A stretch of 36,074 nucleotides of DNA. Origin: DATDMG01 sp036518955. Lineage in GTDB: Bacteria; Actinomycetota; Actinomycetes; Actinomycetales; Kineosporiaceae. Made by a program: the position numbers and the translations under genes. This document shows, one piece after another, positions 1 to 7,457 of the stretch (position 1 is its first letter; each line of letters begins with the position of its first letter). The notes below the pieces were generated by a model. That model worked only from the letters and a program-made list of their open reading frames with translations, searched no databases and was not told where the DNA came from. The stretch lies in contig DATDMG010000022.1 of NCBI GenBank assembly GCA_036518955.1, positions 1-36,074 of the forward strand, read 5' to 3'.

Positions 1-419
1 GATCGCCAGGTGGGTGGCAGGGTATCCATCGCCGACCGCGCTGCCGCGGCCACCTCGCGGTTCAGCAGCGCCTCGTCCACCGGGGCCAGCAGCCGGTCCG
101 GACCGTCGAACCGGCTGGCGTCGTCGTCCAGCACGTGCCGACGCCGATGCGCGATGCACCGCAGCGCCTCCCGCTGGGCCGTGGTCGCCAACCACGACCC
201 CAACCGGGACGGATCACGGATCTCCTCGATGTGCTCCAGCAACCGCAACCACGTGATCTGCACCACATCCGCCGCATCGCTCTCGTGCAGCCCGTGCCGC
301 AGCGCCACCGCCCACAACAAGGACACGTACCGATCCACGATCGCGTCCCACGCGGCCCTGTCACCGGTCGCCGCCGCCCGCACCAGGGCGATGACCTGAG
401 CATCCTTGCCAGAACTCAT
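1..419 (-). CDS. ECF-type RNA polymerase sigma-70 factor, partial (3' end beyond window)
   Basis: Translating the minus strand from the ATG at 419 gives an open frame of 139 residues that runs off the left edge. It begins MSSGKDAQVIALVRAAATGD, then carries a typical sigma region 2: AWDAIVDRYVSLLWAVALRH, followed by SDAADVVQITWLRLLEHI and a WLATTAQREALR helix matching the core-binding and -10-recognition segment of ECF factors. Visible residues about 110-139 form the linker and the start of region 4 (MDTLPPTWR). The -35-binding helix-turn-helix lies outside the window. Third positions are almost all G/C, as expected for a real gene. No strong Shine-Dalgarno is seen before the ATG. The target regulon cannot be read from the sequence, and nothing ties it to the polysaccharide genes beyond proximity. 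Confidence 0.85.
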   Translation of the reverse strand, partial: MSSGKDAQVIALVRAAATGDRAAWDAIVDRYVSLLWAVALRHGLHESDAADVVQITWLRLLEHIEEIRDPSRLGSWLATTAQREALRCIAHRRRHVLDDDASRFDGPDRLLAPVDEALLNREVAAAARSAMDTLPPTWR

Positions 420-588
420 CACTGGGCCGGGGCTGGCTACCGAACAATGGCTAGCGTCCCGATTCACCGAATCTCCCCCACCTACATGCTAGGACGATCA
501 TTGGCAAAATTCCCATGGCTTCGTTGCCCCAAGCTATCTCACCGTCTGCTTCTCGTGGCCGTCCGGTACCGATGGGTGAACGCAGATT
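420..588. other. Intergenic region between sigma factor and IS element
   Basis: No convincing gene is seen here; short frames lack coding bias. The stretch is less GC-rich than its surroundings and should hold the promoter of the leftward sigma factor gene, but I cannot assign -35/-10 boxes. The IS element was inserted at its right end, so any upstream control region may have been split. Confidence 0.5.
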
Positions 589-614
589 GGAGCAATGATC
601 GAAACCTGTGGATG
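589..614 (+). repeat. IS256-family left terminal inverted repeat
   Basis: It starts GGAGCAAT and ends ACCTGTGGATG. It pairs with 2074-2099 except at four positions. The outermost one or two G residues can also be counted as part of the target duplication. Confidence 0.8.
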
Positions 615-722
615 GCATCCCCCGGCGGGGTGACGTGAGTGGGCGCACCTTCCCGGGGATGATGCGAAGTCTGTAGGTCCTCGATCAGGCCGACGTTGGC
701 GCGTCGGTCGGGAAGGTACGCC

Positions 723-2066
723 ATGCTCACGGTAGTCCCTGATCCCCTCGACGGCGGTGTGGACGAGCCGGGCGGCGCGTCGGTGTCGTTGCTGGACGAG
801 CTCGTCCGGGAGGGCGCCCGGCGGATGCTGGCCGCCGCGTTGGAGGCCGAGGTCGCCGCGTACATCGACGCGCACACCGACGAGGTCGATGAGAACGGGC
901 GGCGGCTGGTGGTCCGCAACGGGCACCACGAGCCGCGGCAGGTCCTGACCGGCGCTGGGGCGGTGGAGGTGAGCGCGCCTCGGGTGAACGACAAGCGCGT
1001 GGACGAGGTGACCGGGCAGCGCAAGAGGTTCTCCTCGGCGATCCTGCCGCCGTGGTGCCGCAAGTCCCCGAAGGTGTCGGAGGTGTTGCCGCTGCTGTAC
1101 CTGCATGGCTTGTCCGGCAACGACTTCGGCCCCGCGCTGGAGCAGTTCCTGGGCACGTCCTCGGGCCTGTCCGCGACCACGGTCACACGGCTGACGACGC
1201 AGTGGCAGGACGAGCAGAAGGCATTCGCCGCCCGTGACCTGTCGGGCGTGGACTACGTGTACGTGTGGGCCGACGGGATCCACGTCAACATCCGCCTGGA
1301 CGAGGAGCGGCTGTGCCTGCTCGTGCTGCTCGGCGTGCGTGCCGACGGCCGCAAGGAGCTGATCACCCTGGCGGACGGGTACCGGGAGTCCGAAGGCTCG
1401 TGGGCGGACCTGCTGCGCGACGCGAAGCGACGCGGGATGCGCGCCCCCGTGCTGGCGGCCGGGGACGGTGCGCTCGGCTTCTGGGGCGCCCTGAAGGAGG
1501 TGTTCCCGCAGACCAGGGTCCAGCGCTGCTGGTTCCACAAGATCGCGAACGTGCTGTCGGCGCTGCCGAAGTCGGCGCACCCAGGGGCCAAGAAGGCCCT
1601 GGCCGAGATCTGGAACGCCGAGGACCGCGAGCACGCCCAGACCGCGGTCAAGGCGTTCGTGGGCCTGTACGGCGCGAAGTGGCCCAAGGCCACCGCGAAG
1701 ATCACCGACGATGAGGAGGAACTGCTGGCGTTCTTCGACTTCCCGGCCGAGCACTGGATCCACCTCAGGACCACGAACCCGATCGAGTCGACCTTCGCCA
1801 CAGTCCGTCACCGGACGAAGGTGACGAAGGGACCCGGGTCGAAGGCCGCCGGGCTCGCGATGGCGTTCAAGCTGATCCAGGCCGCCCAGGACCGCTGGCG
1901 CGCCGTGAACGCACCCCACCTGGTCGCCCTCGTCCGCGCCGGCGCCCGCTTCGAACGCGGCAAGCTCGTCGAACGCGACCCCGAACACGAGGACACCCAA
2001 GCCACCATCGACCCCACGACACAGGCCCCCGCCACCTCGGATCAGTCCGTCAACAACGCCGCTTAA
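723..2066 (+). CDS. IS256-family (mutator-type) transposase
   Basis: DDE transposase of 447 aa that catalyses excision and insertion of the surrounding element. The acidic residues are visible: D184 in VWADGIHVNI, D248 in AAGDGALG and E355 in TTNPIESTFATVR. The family-typical C-x2-H motif is at RCWFHKIANVL (about 269-279). The N-terminal region (about 20-110) contains the RNGHHEPRQVLTGAGAVEV stretch usual in this family. I chose the ATG at 723 because GGGAAGG lies at 710-716, six bases upstream; an in-frame start at 696 is possible but has no comparable site. Length and motifs are complete, so the enzyme is probably functional. The acidic/polar tail after about residue 430 (DPEHEDTQATIDPTTQ) is variable in the family. 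Confidence 0.95.
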   Translation: MLTVVPDPLDGGVDEPGGASVSLLDELVREGARRMLAAALEAEVAAYIDAHTDEVDENGRRLVVRNGHHEPRQVLTGAGAVEVSAPRVNDKRVDEVTGQRKRFSSAILPPWCRKSPKVSEVLPLLYLHGLSGNDFGPALEQFLGTSSGLSATTVTRLTTQWQDEQKAFAARDLSGVDYVYVWADGIHVNIRLDEERLCLLVLLGVRADGRKELITLADGYRESEGSWADLLRDAKRRGMRAPVLAAGDGALGFWGALKEVFPQTRVQRCWFHKIANVLSALPKSAHPGAKKALAEIWNAEDREHAQTAVKAFVGLYGAKWPKATAKITDDEEELLAFFDFPAEHWIHLRTTNPIESTFATVRHRTKVTKGPGSKAAGLAMAFKLIQAAQDRWRAVNAPHLVALVRAGARFERGKLVERDPEHEDTQATIDPTTQAPATSDQSVNNAA

Positions 2067-2073
2067 AGATCTT

Positions 2074-2099
2074 CATCCACAGGTATTGACAATTGCTCC
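2074..2099 (-). repeat. IS256-family right terminal inverted repeat
   Basis: It is the reverse complement of the left end with four mismatches, and lies 7 bp after the transposase stop codon. It is followed directly by the GCAGATTGG target duplication at 2100-2108. Confidence 0.8.
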
Positions 2100-2695
2100 G
2101 CAGATTGGTACCCGATTGCGCACGCTTACTCGATTTCCTACGACCGGCCCCTGCGGGTGAGCTCACAGCTCCCCACCGACACCCACTGTGGTCAAGCGAT
2201 GATAGAACGTTAATGCCTCCAGGTCATGACTGCAGCACTATCTGGTGAGATCTACAGAACGTGATCATCTGGGCACGTCGCGTTAACATTGGCAGGGTCG
2301 GGACCTGGAATGAGCAGCGAAACGTAACACCGCCTCCCTCGCCGGACCCCCTTCGATCCCGAACACCCGGGTAGCGTCGCTTGTCCTGGCGTTTACGACG
2401 CACTGGCGTGGGCGTTCCTCAGGGGTCGACACAAGGCCGCCAACTTAGGCGCTTTGATGCGTTTTATGTGGATGTGATCCTGGCTGGGATGTCGCGATCG
2501 TGACGCCGTTCGCCGGTCAGCCACCCGCGTTCTTCATCGCGGTCCTCCCGAGCGGGGCGGTCGGGCAGCGCGGCCGGCCGCCCCGGCGAACGCGTCCTCC
2601 GCGGTGTCCGACGTCAGCGCCCACCCCTCCACGGGCAACGCCACCAACGGGATCCCCCACGTCGCGCGGTAGGCCCTGCCGGAGTCGGGACTGCG
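2100..2695. other. Gene-poor region right of the IS, with a frame-shifted coding fragment
   Basis: From 2100 to about 2500 I see no gene; base composition is lower in GC than the surrounding genes. At 2577-2672 a short plus-strand frame reads PAAPANASSAVSDVSAH and then STGNATNGIPHVAR before a TAG. This resembles the start of a mature secreted protein. It is in a different frame from the remnant that follows at 2696, so the two are best read as pieces of one decayed gene. Confidence 0.45.
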
Positions 2696-2968
2696 GTGGT
2701 GCCGGCGCCGGAGGACGGCGTCGCTGGGCTGGCCGCGCTGGCCAACGTGTCGGGCCACGAACTCGCCGAGGCCGTGACCGATCTGGCCAGTCCGGGCGCG
2801 TGGTACGACGGCAGCGGCCAGGAGAACGGCGACACGGGCGCCTGGACCTTCCACGTCCCGGCGGTGACGCCGGCCAACGGCATCGTGTCGAAGGTCCAGG
2901 GCGAGTGGAGCAATGCCGCCCGTACCGCCGGCACCGGATACCCGGACGCCTCCGGGCGCAGGGGGTAC
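2696..2968 (+). pseudogene. Remnant of a secreted protein with an HE-x2-EAVTD motif
   Basis: The plus-strand frame encodes NVSGHELAEAVTDLASPGAW, then YDGSGQENGDTGAWTF and KVQGEWSNAARTAGTGYPDA. From memory this pattern (HE..EAVTDP, AWYD..G.ENGD, W.FS, QG.WSNAA..AGTGYP) is the C-terminal part of a family of secreted actinobacterial proteins that are usually annotated as hypothetical; the HE motif recalls zinc peptidases but activity is not established. Here the usual TDP is TDL, the N-terminal part is missing or in another frame (2577-2672), and after about 2968 the frame runs antisense into the NAD synthase gene instead of ending at the normal C terminus. It is therefore read as a pseudogene. 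IS-associated rearrangement nearby is a plausible cause. Confidence 0.5.
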
Positions 2969-2974
2969 CGAGGC

Positions 2975-2989
2975 CGTGCCGGAGGCACG
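2975..2989 (-). terminator. Short GC-rich hairpin after the NAD synthase-like gene
   Basis: CGTGCC-GGA-GGCACG forms a 6-bp perfect stem with a 3-nt loop, about 32 bases beyond the stop codon of the leftward operon. There is no T-tract, so it is only a candidate for the operon end. Confidence 0.3.
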
Positions 2990-3021
2990 CCAGCGAGCGG
3001 ATCGGCGAGCGGGCCGGTGGC

Positions 3022-4071
3022 TCAGGTGGCGGGGTGCTGGCCGATCTCCACGACGTCCGTGGCCAGCTGCGGGGGCAGGTGCAGGTACTCCGTGGTCCGC
3101 CGCTTGGTGTCGATGTCCCGGTAGACGCGGTGGACCTGCTCGACGGTCAGCCCCGCGGCCGCGGCCACCTGCTCATCGGGCACCCCGTGGTTGTGGCCGT
3201 ACAGGCACAGGTCCATCCGCTGGTACGGCAGGGAGAAGTAGAACTCCTCCTGCGACTGGGGCAGCGAGTAGGTGTCCGTGGTGGAGGGCCGGGAGCGGAT
3301 CTCCTCCGGAACCCCCAGGTGCTCGGCGAGCTCGTAGACCTGGGACTTGTACAGGTGGGCGATCGGCTTCACGTCGGCGGCGCCGTCCCCCAGCTTCACG
3401 AAGAACCCCTGGTCGTACTCCAGCCGGTTGGGCGTGCCGGCGACGGCGTAGTTCAACCGGTCCGCGTGGTAGTACTCCAGCATCTTGCGGGCGCGCTGCT
3501 TGAAGTTGGTCGCGGCCACGATCCCCAGGTACGCCTGCGGAGTGAGGCGGATCTTCGTCTGGGCGCCGTCCGGCGCCATCGCGACGACCGAGTACAGCCG
3601 GAAAGCGTCCGAGTCGATCACACTCGGCAGAACGATCTTGGACTTCCAGCCCGGCCCGAACTCCGGGCAGACCAGCCGGATCGCCTCGTCACGACGCCGG
3701 TAGCAGCCGGCCGCCTCCAGGACCGGGGTGATGTCCTCGACGACCGACGGGATGCCCAGGGAGCCGGCGAGCAGCTGGCTGAGCTCGAGCGTCTCGGCGG
3801 AGGACTCCCGCTCGGGCAGGTGCAGGCCGAACACGTGCCCGGGCCCGACGGCCCGGACGCAGGCGGCCGCCACCACGCTGGAGTCGATCCCGCCCGACAG
3901 GGCCACCACGACCCCCCGCCGCTTGGTGCGCGCCAGGTAGGCCGTGAGGGCGGCGGAGATCCGGGCGGTCTCCCGCTCCGGGTCGATCTGCAGCGTGGCG
4001 GGGCCGAACGCGGGTGCCATCGTGGCCACGGCGCTCCTCGGGTCGGTCGGGTCGGCGACGGGGTCGGTCAC
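3022..4071 (-). CDS. nadE: NAD(+) synthase-like, ammonia-dependent ATP-pyrophosphatase
   Basis: 349 aa, of the N-type ATP-PPase fold that adenylates a carboxylate and amidates it with ammonia; in true NadE, nicotinic acid adenine dinucleotide becomes NAD. The PPi-binding loop LSGGIDSS is at residues 58-65. The conserved C-terminal block reads AGTPNRLEYDQGFFVKLGDG, then ADVKPIAHLYKSQVYELAEH and LGVPEEI, close to NadE but with GTPNRLEYDQ where housekeeping enzymes usually have GTxNKSE. There is no glutaminase domain, so ammonia must be free or come from a partner. It is the last gene of the operon, 6 nt after the AsnB-like gene, which does have a glutaminase domain. That setting suggests a pathway-specific amide or adenylation role rather than housekeeping NAD synthesis (inference). 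Start is uncertain: GTG at 4071, or GTG at 4029, which has GAGGAG just upstream. Confidence 0.85.
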   Translation of the reverse strand: MTDPVADPTDPRSAVATMAPAFGPATLQIDPERETARISAALTAYLARTKRRGVVVALSGGIDSSVVAAACVRAVGPGHVFGLHLPERESSAETLELSQLLAGSLGIPSVVEDITPVLEAAGCYRRRDEAIRLVCPEFGPGWKSKIVLPSVIDSDAFRLYSVVAMAPDGAQTKIRLTPQAYLGIVAATNFKQRARKMLEYYHADRLNYAVAGTPNRLEYDQGFFVKLGDGAADVKPIAHLYKSQVYELAEHLGVPEEIRSRPSTTDTYSLPQSQEEFYFSLPYQRMDLCLYGHNHGVPDEQVAAAAGLTVEQVHRVYRDIDTKRRTTEYLHLPPQLATDVVEIGQHPAT

Positions 4072-4077
4072 GGTCGA

Positions 4078-6135
4078 TCAGTCTCCCTGATCTTCAGAGG
4101 GCGGGGGCAGCCGGAGGGTCGCCCCCGACTGGTCGAGCAGGTCGACGGCCACGTCCGGCGAACCTTGGGTCGCCGCGCCCCCCGGGACGCCGTCGCCGAC
4201 GATGAACAACTCGTGCACCAGCTGGGTGGACAGCACCGCCACCAGCCGCATGTTGTCGGTATTGCTCATCCGCTCCCCCCGCGTGCGCTCGCCCTTGGCG
4301 AGGAGCCCGGCGACCAGTGCCGGCTGGAACACCCCGGCCGACGCGACCGCGCGGGACGACGTCACCTCGCGCAGCCACTCCGGCGCCGCCCCGGCGCCCG
4401 AGCCGGCGAAGAAGCTGCCGGCGTCCGGGGCCCGGTAGGGCTGCTTGGGCCGGTGCCGGATCTCGGCCGGGACGACGTCCGCGAACGCCCGCTTGAGCAG
4501 GTACTTCTCCTCCAGCCCGAGCAGCTTGTGCCGGGCCGGGAGACGGTTCGCGAGCTCGACCACCCCGGCGTCGAGGAACGGGAACCGGCCCTCGACGGAA
4601 TGGGCCATCAGCATCCGGTCGCCCTGGGAGGACAGGATGTACCCCGCCAGCAGCGTCGTCATCTCCAGCCACTGGTCCCGGCTGAGCGGGTCCCAGTCCT
4701 TGCTGGCGGCCGGCATCGCGGCGATGACGTCGTCGCCGTCCGGCCTGTCCGCCAGCTCGGCCTGCAGGTCGGGGGTGAGCAGGCTCTTGATCACAGCGGT
4801 GGAGTCCCAGCGCGGCCGGTGGGACAGCGCCGGATCGGCGGGGTCGAGGTTGCGGCCGAAGAAGGACCGGGCGAACGCCGGCGCCTTGCCCGGCGACCGG
4901 GCCATCCACGGGTACAGCAGCTCGGCCGCGCGCCCGCGCAGCGCGGACCCGGGGTCGCGCGCCCAGAAGCGGCGGACCCTCGCTTCCCGGAACAGGTCGT
5001 ACCCGGCCAGCACCTCGTCGGCGCCCTCCCCGGTGACGACCACCTTGTAGCCGCTGTCGCGCACCAGCCGGGACAGCAGGAACAGGGGTGCGGGGGCCGC
5101 GCGCAGCACCGGCGTCTCGGTGTGCGCGATCACCTCGGGGAAGACCGCCGCCACGTCCGCCGCCCGGACGACGACCTCCTGGTGCTGGGTGCCCAGGGCC
5201 TGGACCATGCGGCGCTGGAACCCGCCCTCGTCGAACTCCGCATCGGCGAACCGCAGCGAGAAGGTGTGCAGCGGCGCCTGGGTGTAGCGGCTGATCACCG
5301 AGGCGGTGACCGCGGAGTCGACCCCGCCGGAAAGGTACGCCCCCACGGGGACGTCGCTGCGCACGAACCGCAGGCGGGCCGCCTCCACCAGCCGCTCCCG
5401 CAACGCGGCCGCATTCTCCGCGACGTCCTGCACGGGCTCGCGGCCGGCCTCCGGAAATTCGATCTCCCAGTACCGCTGGGTGCGGAACCCACCCTCGTCC
5501 AGCACCGCCAGGTGCCCCGGGGGAAGCTGCGAGACGCCCCGGAAGACCGTCGTCGGGGCCACCGTGGACCAGTACGTGAACGTCTGGTCCAGGCCCGTCG
5601 GGTCGAGGGCGCGCTCCACCGAGGGGTCCGCGAACAAGGCCTTCACCTCGGACGCGAACAGCAGACGGCCGCCGGCCCAGGTGTAGTACAACGGGCGGAC
5701 TCCCAGCCGGTCCCGGGAGAGCACCAGACGCCGGGCCCGACGATCCCACAGCGCCAACGCCCACTGCCCGTTGAAGCGGGTGAAGCACGCCGGACCCCAC
5801 TGCTCCCAGGCATGGACGATCACCTCGGTGTCGCTCGCCGTCCGGAAGGTGTGGCCCAGGTCCCGAAGCTGCTCACCCAGCTCGACGTAGTTGAAGATCT
5901 CCCCGTTGAACGTCACCCACAGCGAGCCGTCCTCGTTGCCCAGCGGCTGCGCGCCGCCCTCGGCGTCGATGACGGCCAGCCGCGCGTGGCCGAGCGCGGC
6001 GTGCCGGTCACGGTAGAACCCGTTGCCGTCCGGGCCACGGTGGCGCAGCCGGGCGGTCATCCGGCGCAGCAGCTCCAGATCGGGTGGGGCACCGCGCAGC
6101 CCGGGCGTTACCACCATGCCGCAGATCCCGCACAT
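4078..6135 (-). CDS. asnB: Asparagine synthetase-like glutamine amidotransferase (class II)
   Basis: 685 aa. The ATG at 6135 begins MCGICGM, placing the catalytic glutaminase cysteine at position 2 after Met removal; this fixes the start although the frame is open further upstream. The N-terminal glutaminase domain (about 1-210) includes RHRGPDGNGFY, FNGEIFNY and SDTEVI. The synthetase domain carries the ATP loop YLSGGVDSAVTASVISRY near residue 265 and VTGEGADEVLAGYDLF. C-terminal residues VEGRFPFLDAGVVELA and KYLLKRAFADVVPAEI are typical. The family transfers glutamine-derived ammonia to an adenylated carboxylate. Its start overlaps the upstream stop by one base (TGATG). Its place among an acyl ligase, ACP-related genes and an NadE-like enzyme suggests it amidates a pathway intermediate or sugar acid rather than free aspartate. 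The true acceptor is unknown. Confidence 0.9.
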   Translation of the reverse strand: MCGICGMVVTPGLRGAPPDLELLRRMTARLRHRGPDGNGFYRDRHAALGHARLAVIDAEGGAQPLGNEDGSLWVTFNGEIFNYVELGEQLRDLGHTFRTASDTEVIVHAWEQWGPACFTRFNGQWALALWDRRARRLVLSRDRLGVRPLYYTWAGGRLLFASEVKALFADPSVERALDPTGLDQTFTYWSTVAPTTVFRGVSQLPPGHLAVLDEGGFRTQRYWEIEFPEAGREPVQDVAENAAALRERLVEAARLRFVRSDVPVGAYLSGGVDSAVTASVISRYTQAPLHTFSLRFADAEFDEGGFQRRMVQALGTQHQEVVVRAADVAAVFPEVIAHTETPVLRAAPAPLFLLSRLVRDSGYKVVVTGEGADEVLAGYDLFREARVRRFWARDPGSALRGRAAELLYPWMARSPGKAPAFARSFFGRNLDPADPALSHRPRWDSTAVIKSLLTPDLQAELADRPDGDDVIAAMPAASKDWDPLSRDQWLEMTTLLAGYILSSQGDRMLMAHSVEGRFPFLDAGVVELANRLPARHKLLGLEEKYLLKRAFADVVPAEIRHRPKQPYRAPDAGSFFAGSGAGAAPEWLREVTSSRAVASAGVFQPALVAGLLAKGERTRGERMSNTDNMRLVAVLSTQLVHELFIVGDGVPGGAATQGSPDVAVDLLDQSGATLRLPPPSEDQGD

Positions 6136-6404
6136 CAGCGCCCGTCCTTCCGCGAGAGCAGGAGCCGCAGCGCGGCCCGGTCGGCGACCACGTGCGGTCG
6201 CAGGCGCCGAATCGTCGCTTCGCTCAGCACCAGGCCCGATACGTCCTCCAGCAGGATCGCCATCCGAATCGCCTCCACCTCCGCGTCGTCCGCATCGGCC
6301 GGCTGGGTCCTCCCACTGGTGTCCTGCGGCGGCAGCAGAGCCTGGACGTGCTCCCACTCCGCCAGCGCTCGCTCCAGACGCTCGTCCTCGAGCCGCTCGC
6401 TCAC
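6135..6404 (-). CDS. Small protein of unknown function (89 aa)
   Basis: I do not recognise this protein. It is supported by context: its GTG start overlaps the upstream stop codon by 4 nt (GTGA) and its TGA overlaps the AsnB start by one nt. It is acidic at the N terminus (ERLEDERLERALAEWEHVQ, probably helical), has a Gly/Asp-rich middle, and a C-terminal half EVEAIRMAILLEDVSGLVLS followed by EATIRRLRPHVVADRAALRLLL that is helical with an amphipathic pattern. The IRMAILLEDVSGLVLSEATI stretch recalls the first helices of acyl carrier proteins, but no DSL-type phosphopantetheine serine is present, so it cannot be a working carrier. It might be an adaptor or partner of the carrier or amidotransferase (inference). 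Confidence 0.65.
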   Translation of the reverse strand: MSERLEDERLERALAEWEHVQALLPPQDTSGRTQPADADDAEVEAIRMAILLEDVSGLVLSEATIRRLRPHVVADRAALRLLLSRKDGR

Positions 6405-6613
6405 CGGGTGCTCACCAGCGCCGTCGCGGTCGCGGTCGCGTAATCGTCGCGGTGCGACAGCGATACCTGCAGGTGCCGCACGCCGGCGGCCCGGACGGCG
6501 GCGGCGAAGCCACCGTGGAGCCGCACTCCCGGCGCCCCCGACACGATGTCGGTGCCCACGCTCGGGAACTCTGCCCTCCCGGGGGCGAACCCCCGGGGTT
6601 CGCCGGTGGTCAC
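6401..6613 (-). CDS. Short holo-ACP synthase (AcpS)-like protein, C-terminal half only
   Basis: 70 aa. Residues about 25-67 (DIVSGAPGVRLHGGFAAAVR, then AAGVRHLQVSLSHRDDYATA) match the C-terminal half of AcpS phosphopantetheinyl transferases, whose hallmark VSLSH..DYA block is clear. AcpS is normally about 115-130 aa. The N-terminal catalytic Asp and the F-x-KEA helix with the magnesium-binding Glu are absent, and no in-frame sequence upstream supplies them. GTG at 6613 lies 4 nt after the hydrolase stop, and the stop overlaps the next gene by 4 nt, so the short form is embedded in an intact operon. The first codons lie in a perfect hairpin (6578-6597). It could be a decayed enzyme, a subunit needing a partner, or a carrier-binding protein. 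Confidence 0.6.
   Translation of the reverse strand: MTTGEPRGFAPGRAEFPSVGTDIVSGAPGVRLHGGFAAAVRAAGVRHLQVSLSHRDDYATATATALVSTR
6578..6597 (-). other. Intra-operon hairpin with TTCG loop
   Basis: On the minus strand CCCGGGGG-TTCG-CCCCCGGG forms a perfect 8-bp GC stem with a UUCG tetraloop in RNA. It begins 16 nt into the short AcpS-like gene, just after the hydrolase gene. It may slow ribosomes, stabilise mRNA ends or attenuate expression; being within coding sequence it is not a classical terminator. Confidence 0.5.
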
Positions 6614-6617
6614 GCCG

Positions 6618-7457
6618 TCACCTCGCGGACACGGCGGCGACCGCGCGCAGCCAGCCCGTGGCCACGACCTGAGCCCCCGTCACGTCCAAGTGGCCGCCGT
6701 CGGAGGAGTACCCGTCGTACAAGGCGGCATAGGGCTGTCCACCGCTGGTGCCGGTGACGCGAGAACCGTCCGGCGCCGTCGATTCCAGCGCGGCCAGGTC
6801 GAACAGGTGCTTGCCCGAGTAGTGCTGCCGGATCAGGGTGTTGAGCCGCTCCCGCACGACGTTCTCCGCCGGGCTCATCCGGTCGCTGCGCCGGATCCAG
6901 TTCTTGGCCTGGGCCAGCAGGCCCTGCTCGGTCGTCAACGGCACGGTCACCGCCAGAAACGTGACGCCAGGGAAGTCCCGCTGGAGCGCGTCCAGGGTGC
7001 CCCGATAGACGGCGAACAGAGCGTCGACGTCCGTCGAGGTGGTGATGTCGATGTAGCAGAATTTCATCATCGCCACGTCGACCTGGTGCCCCAGCCCGGC
7101 GCGGACCGTGGCGTCGAAGTCCTTGATCTTGCTCATCGGGTCCTCGTTGCGGCCGATGAACCGGTGGACGAAGACGCCGCCGGAGCCGCCGGGAGCCGGG
7201 GTGCCCTCGGTCACGGGAGGCGCCGTCAGGCCGTGGGCGCGGTACACGCCGGGGACGGCGTCCAGGAGGTTCATGCCGACCGACTGGTGGCCGAAGAACA
7301 CCCGGGCGTCGCCGGCACGTGCCAGCTCGTCGGCGGTGACGCCGTCCCTCGCGCTGGTCATGGGCAACCCCTTGTCGCTGTGGTGCCAGCCGCCGAGGGC
7401 TACGACCGCGGCGACCACCAGGACGGCCGCGACCAGGCTCAGGCGGCCCTTGCTCAT
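6618..7457 (-). CDS. Membrane-anchored SGNH-like hydrolase
   Basis: 279 aa with a single N-terminal hydrophobic segment (about 7-23, LSLVAAVLVVAAVVALGG), giving a signal anchor and an extracytoplasmic catalytic domain. Two blocks fit the SGNH/GDSL pattern: FFGHQSVGMN near residue 54 (candidate nucleophile S59) and SDGGHLD near residue 253 (Asp253/His256, the D-x2-H pair). Between them, DVAMMKFCYID and the repeated hydrophobic strands fit an alpha/beta hydrolase core. SGNH domains in polysaccharide loci often add or remove acyl esters on sugars. Its ATG overlaps the stop of the acyl ligase gene by 4 nt (ATGA), tying it to acyl activation. A role in transferring or removing an acyl group on the exported polymer is inference; substrate unknown. 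Confidence 0.72.
   Translation of the reverse strand: MSKGRLSLVAAVLVVAAVVALGGWHHSDKGLPMTSARDGVTADELARAGDARVFFGHQSVGMNLLDAVPGVYRAHGLTAPPVTEGTPAPGGSGGVFVHRFIGRNEDPMSKIKDFDATVRAGLGHQVDVAMMKFCYIDITTSTDVDALFAVYRGTLDALQRDFPGVTFLAVTVPLTTEQGLLAQAKNWIRRSDRMSPAENVVRERLNTLIRQHYSGKHLFDLAALESTAPDGSRVTGTSGGQPYAALYDGYSSDGGHLDVTGAQVVATGWLRAVAAVSAR

Larger units (their letters stand above)
589..2099 (+). mobile_element. IS256-family insertion sequence
   Basis: A transposase gene is enclosed by imperfect terminal inverted repeats of 26 bp (589-614 and 2074-2099; 22 of 26 positions pair when the right end is reverse-complemented). Immediately outside, GCAGATT(GG) occurs at 582-590 and again at 2100-2108. The last two bases overlap the repeat end, so the duplication is 7-9 bp, fitting the 8-9 bp usual for IS256 elements. 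Total length is about 1.51 kb. The intact ends, intact transposase and matching duplication suggest a fairly recent, possibly still mobile, insertion. Confidence 0.88.

Noticed and set aside
534..2000. Minus-strand 488-codon frame across the transposase
   Set aside because: The plus strand has complete IS256 DDE motifs; the minus frame has no family features.
2500..6672. A 1390-codon plus-strand open frame
   Set aside because: It is antisense to the NadE-like and AsnB genes, rich in Arg/Pro/Gly and without any domain; a shadow frame of high-GC genes.
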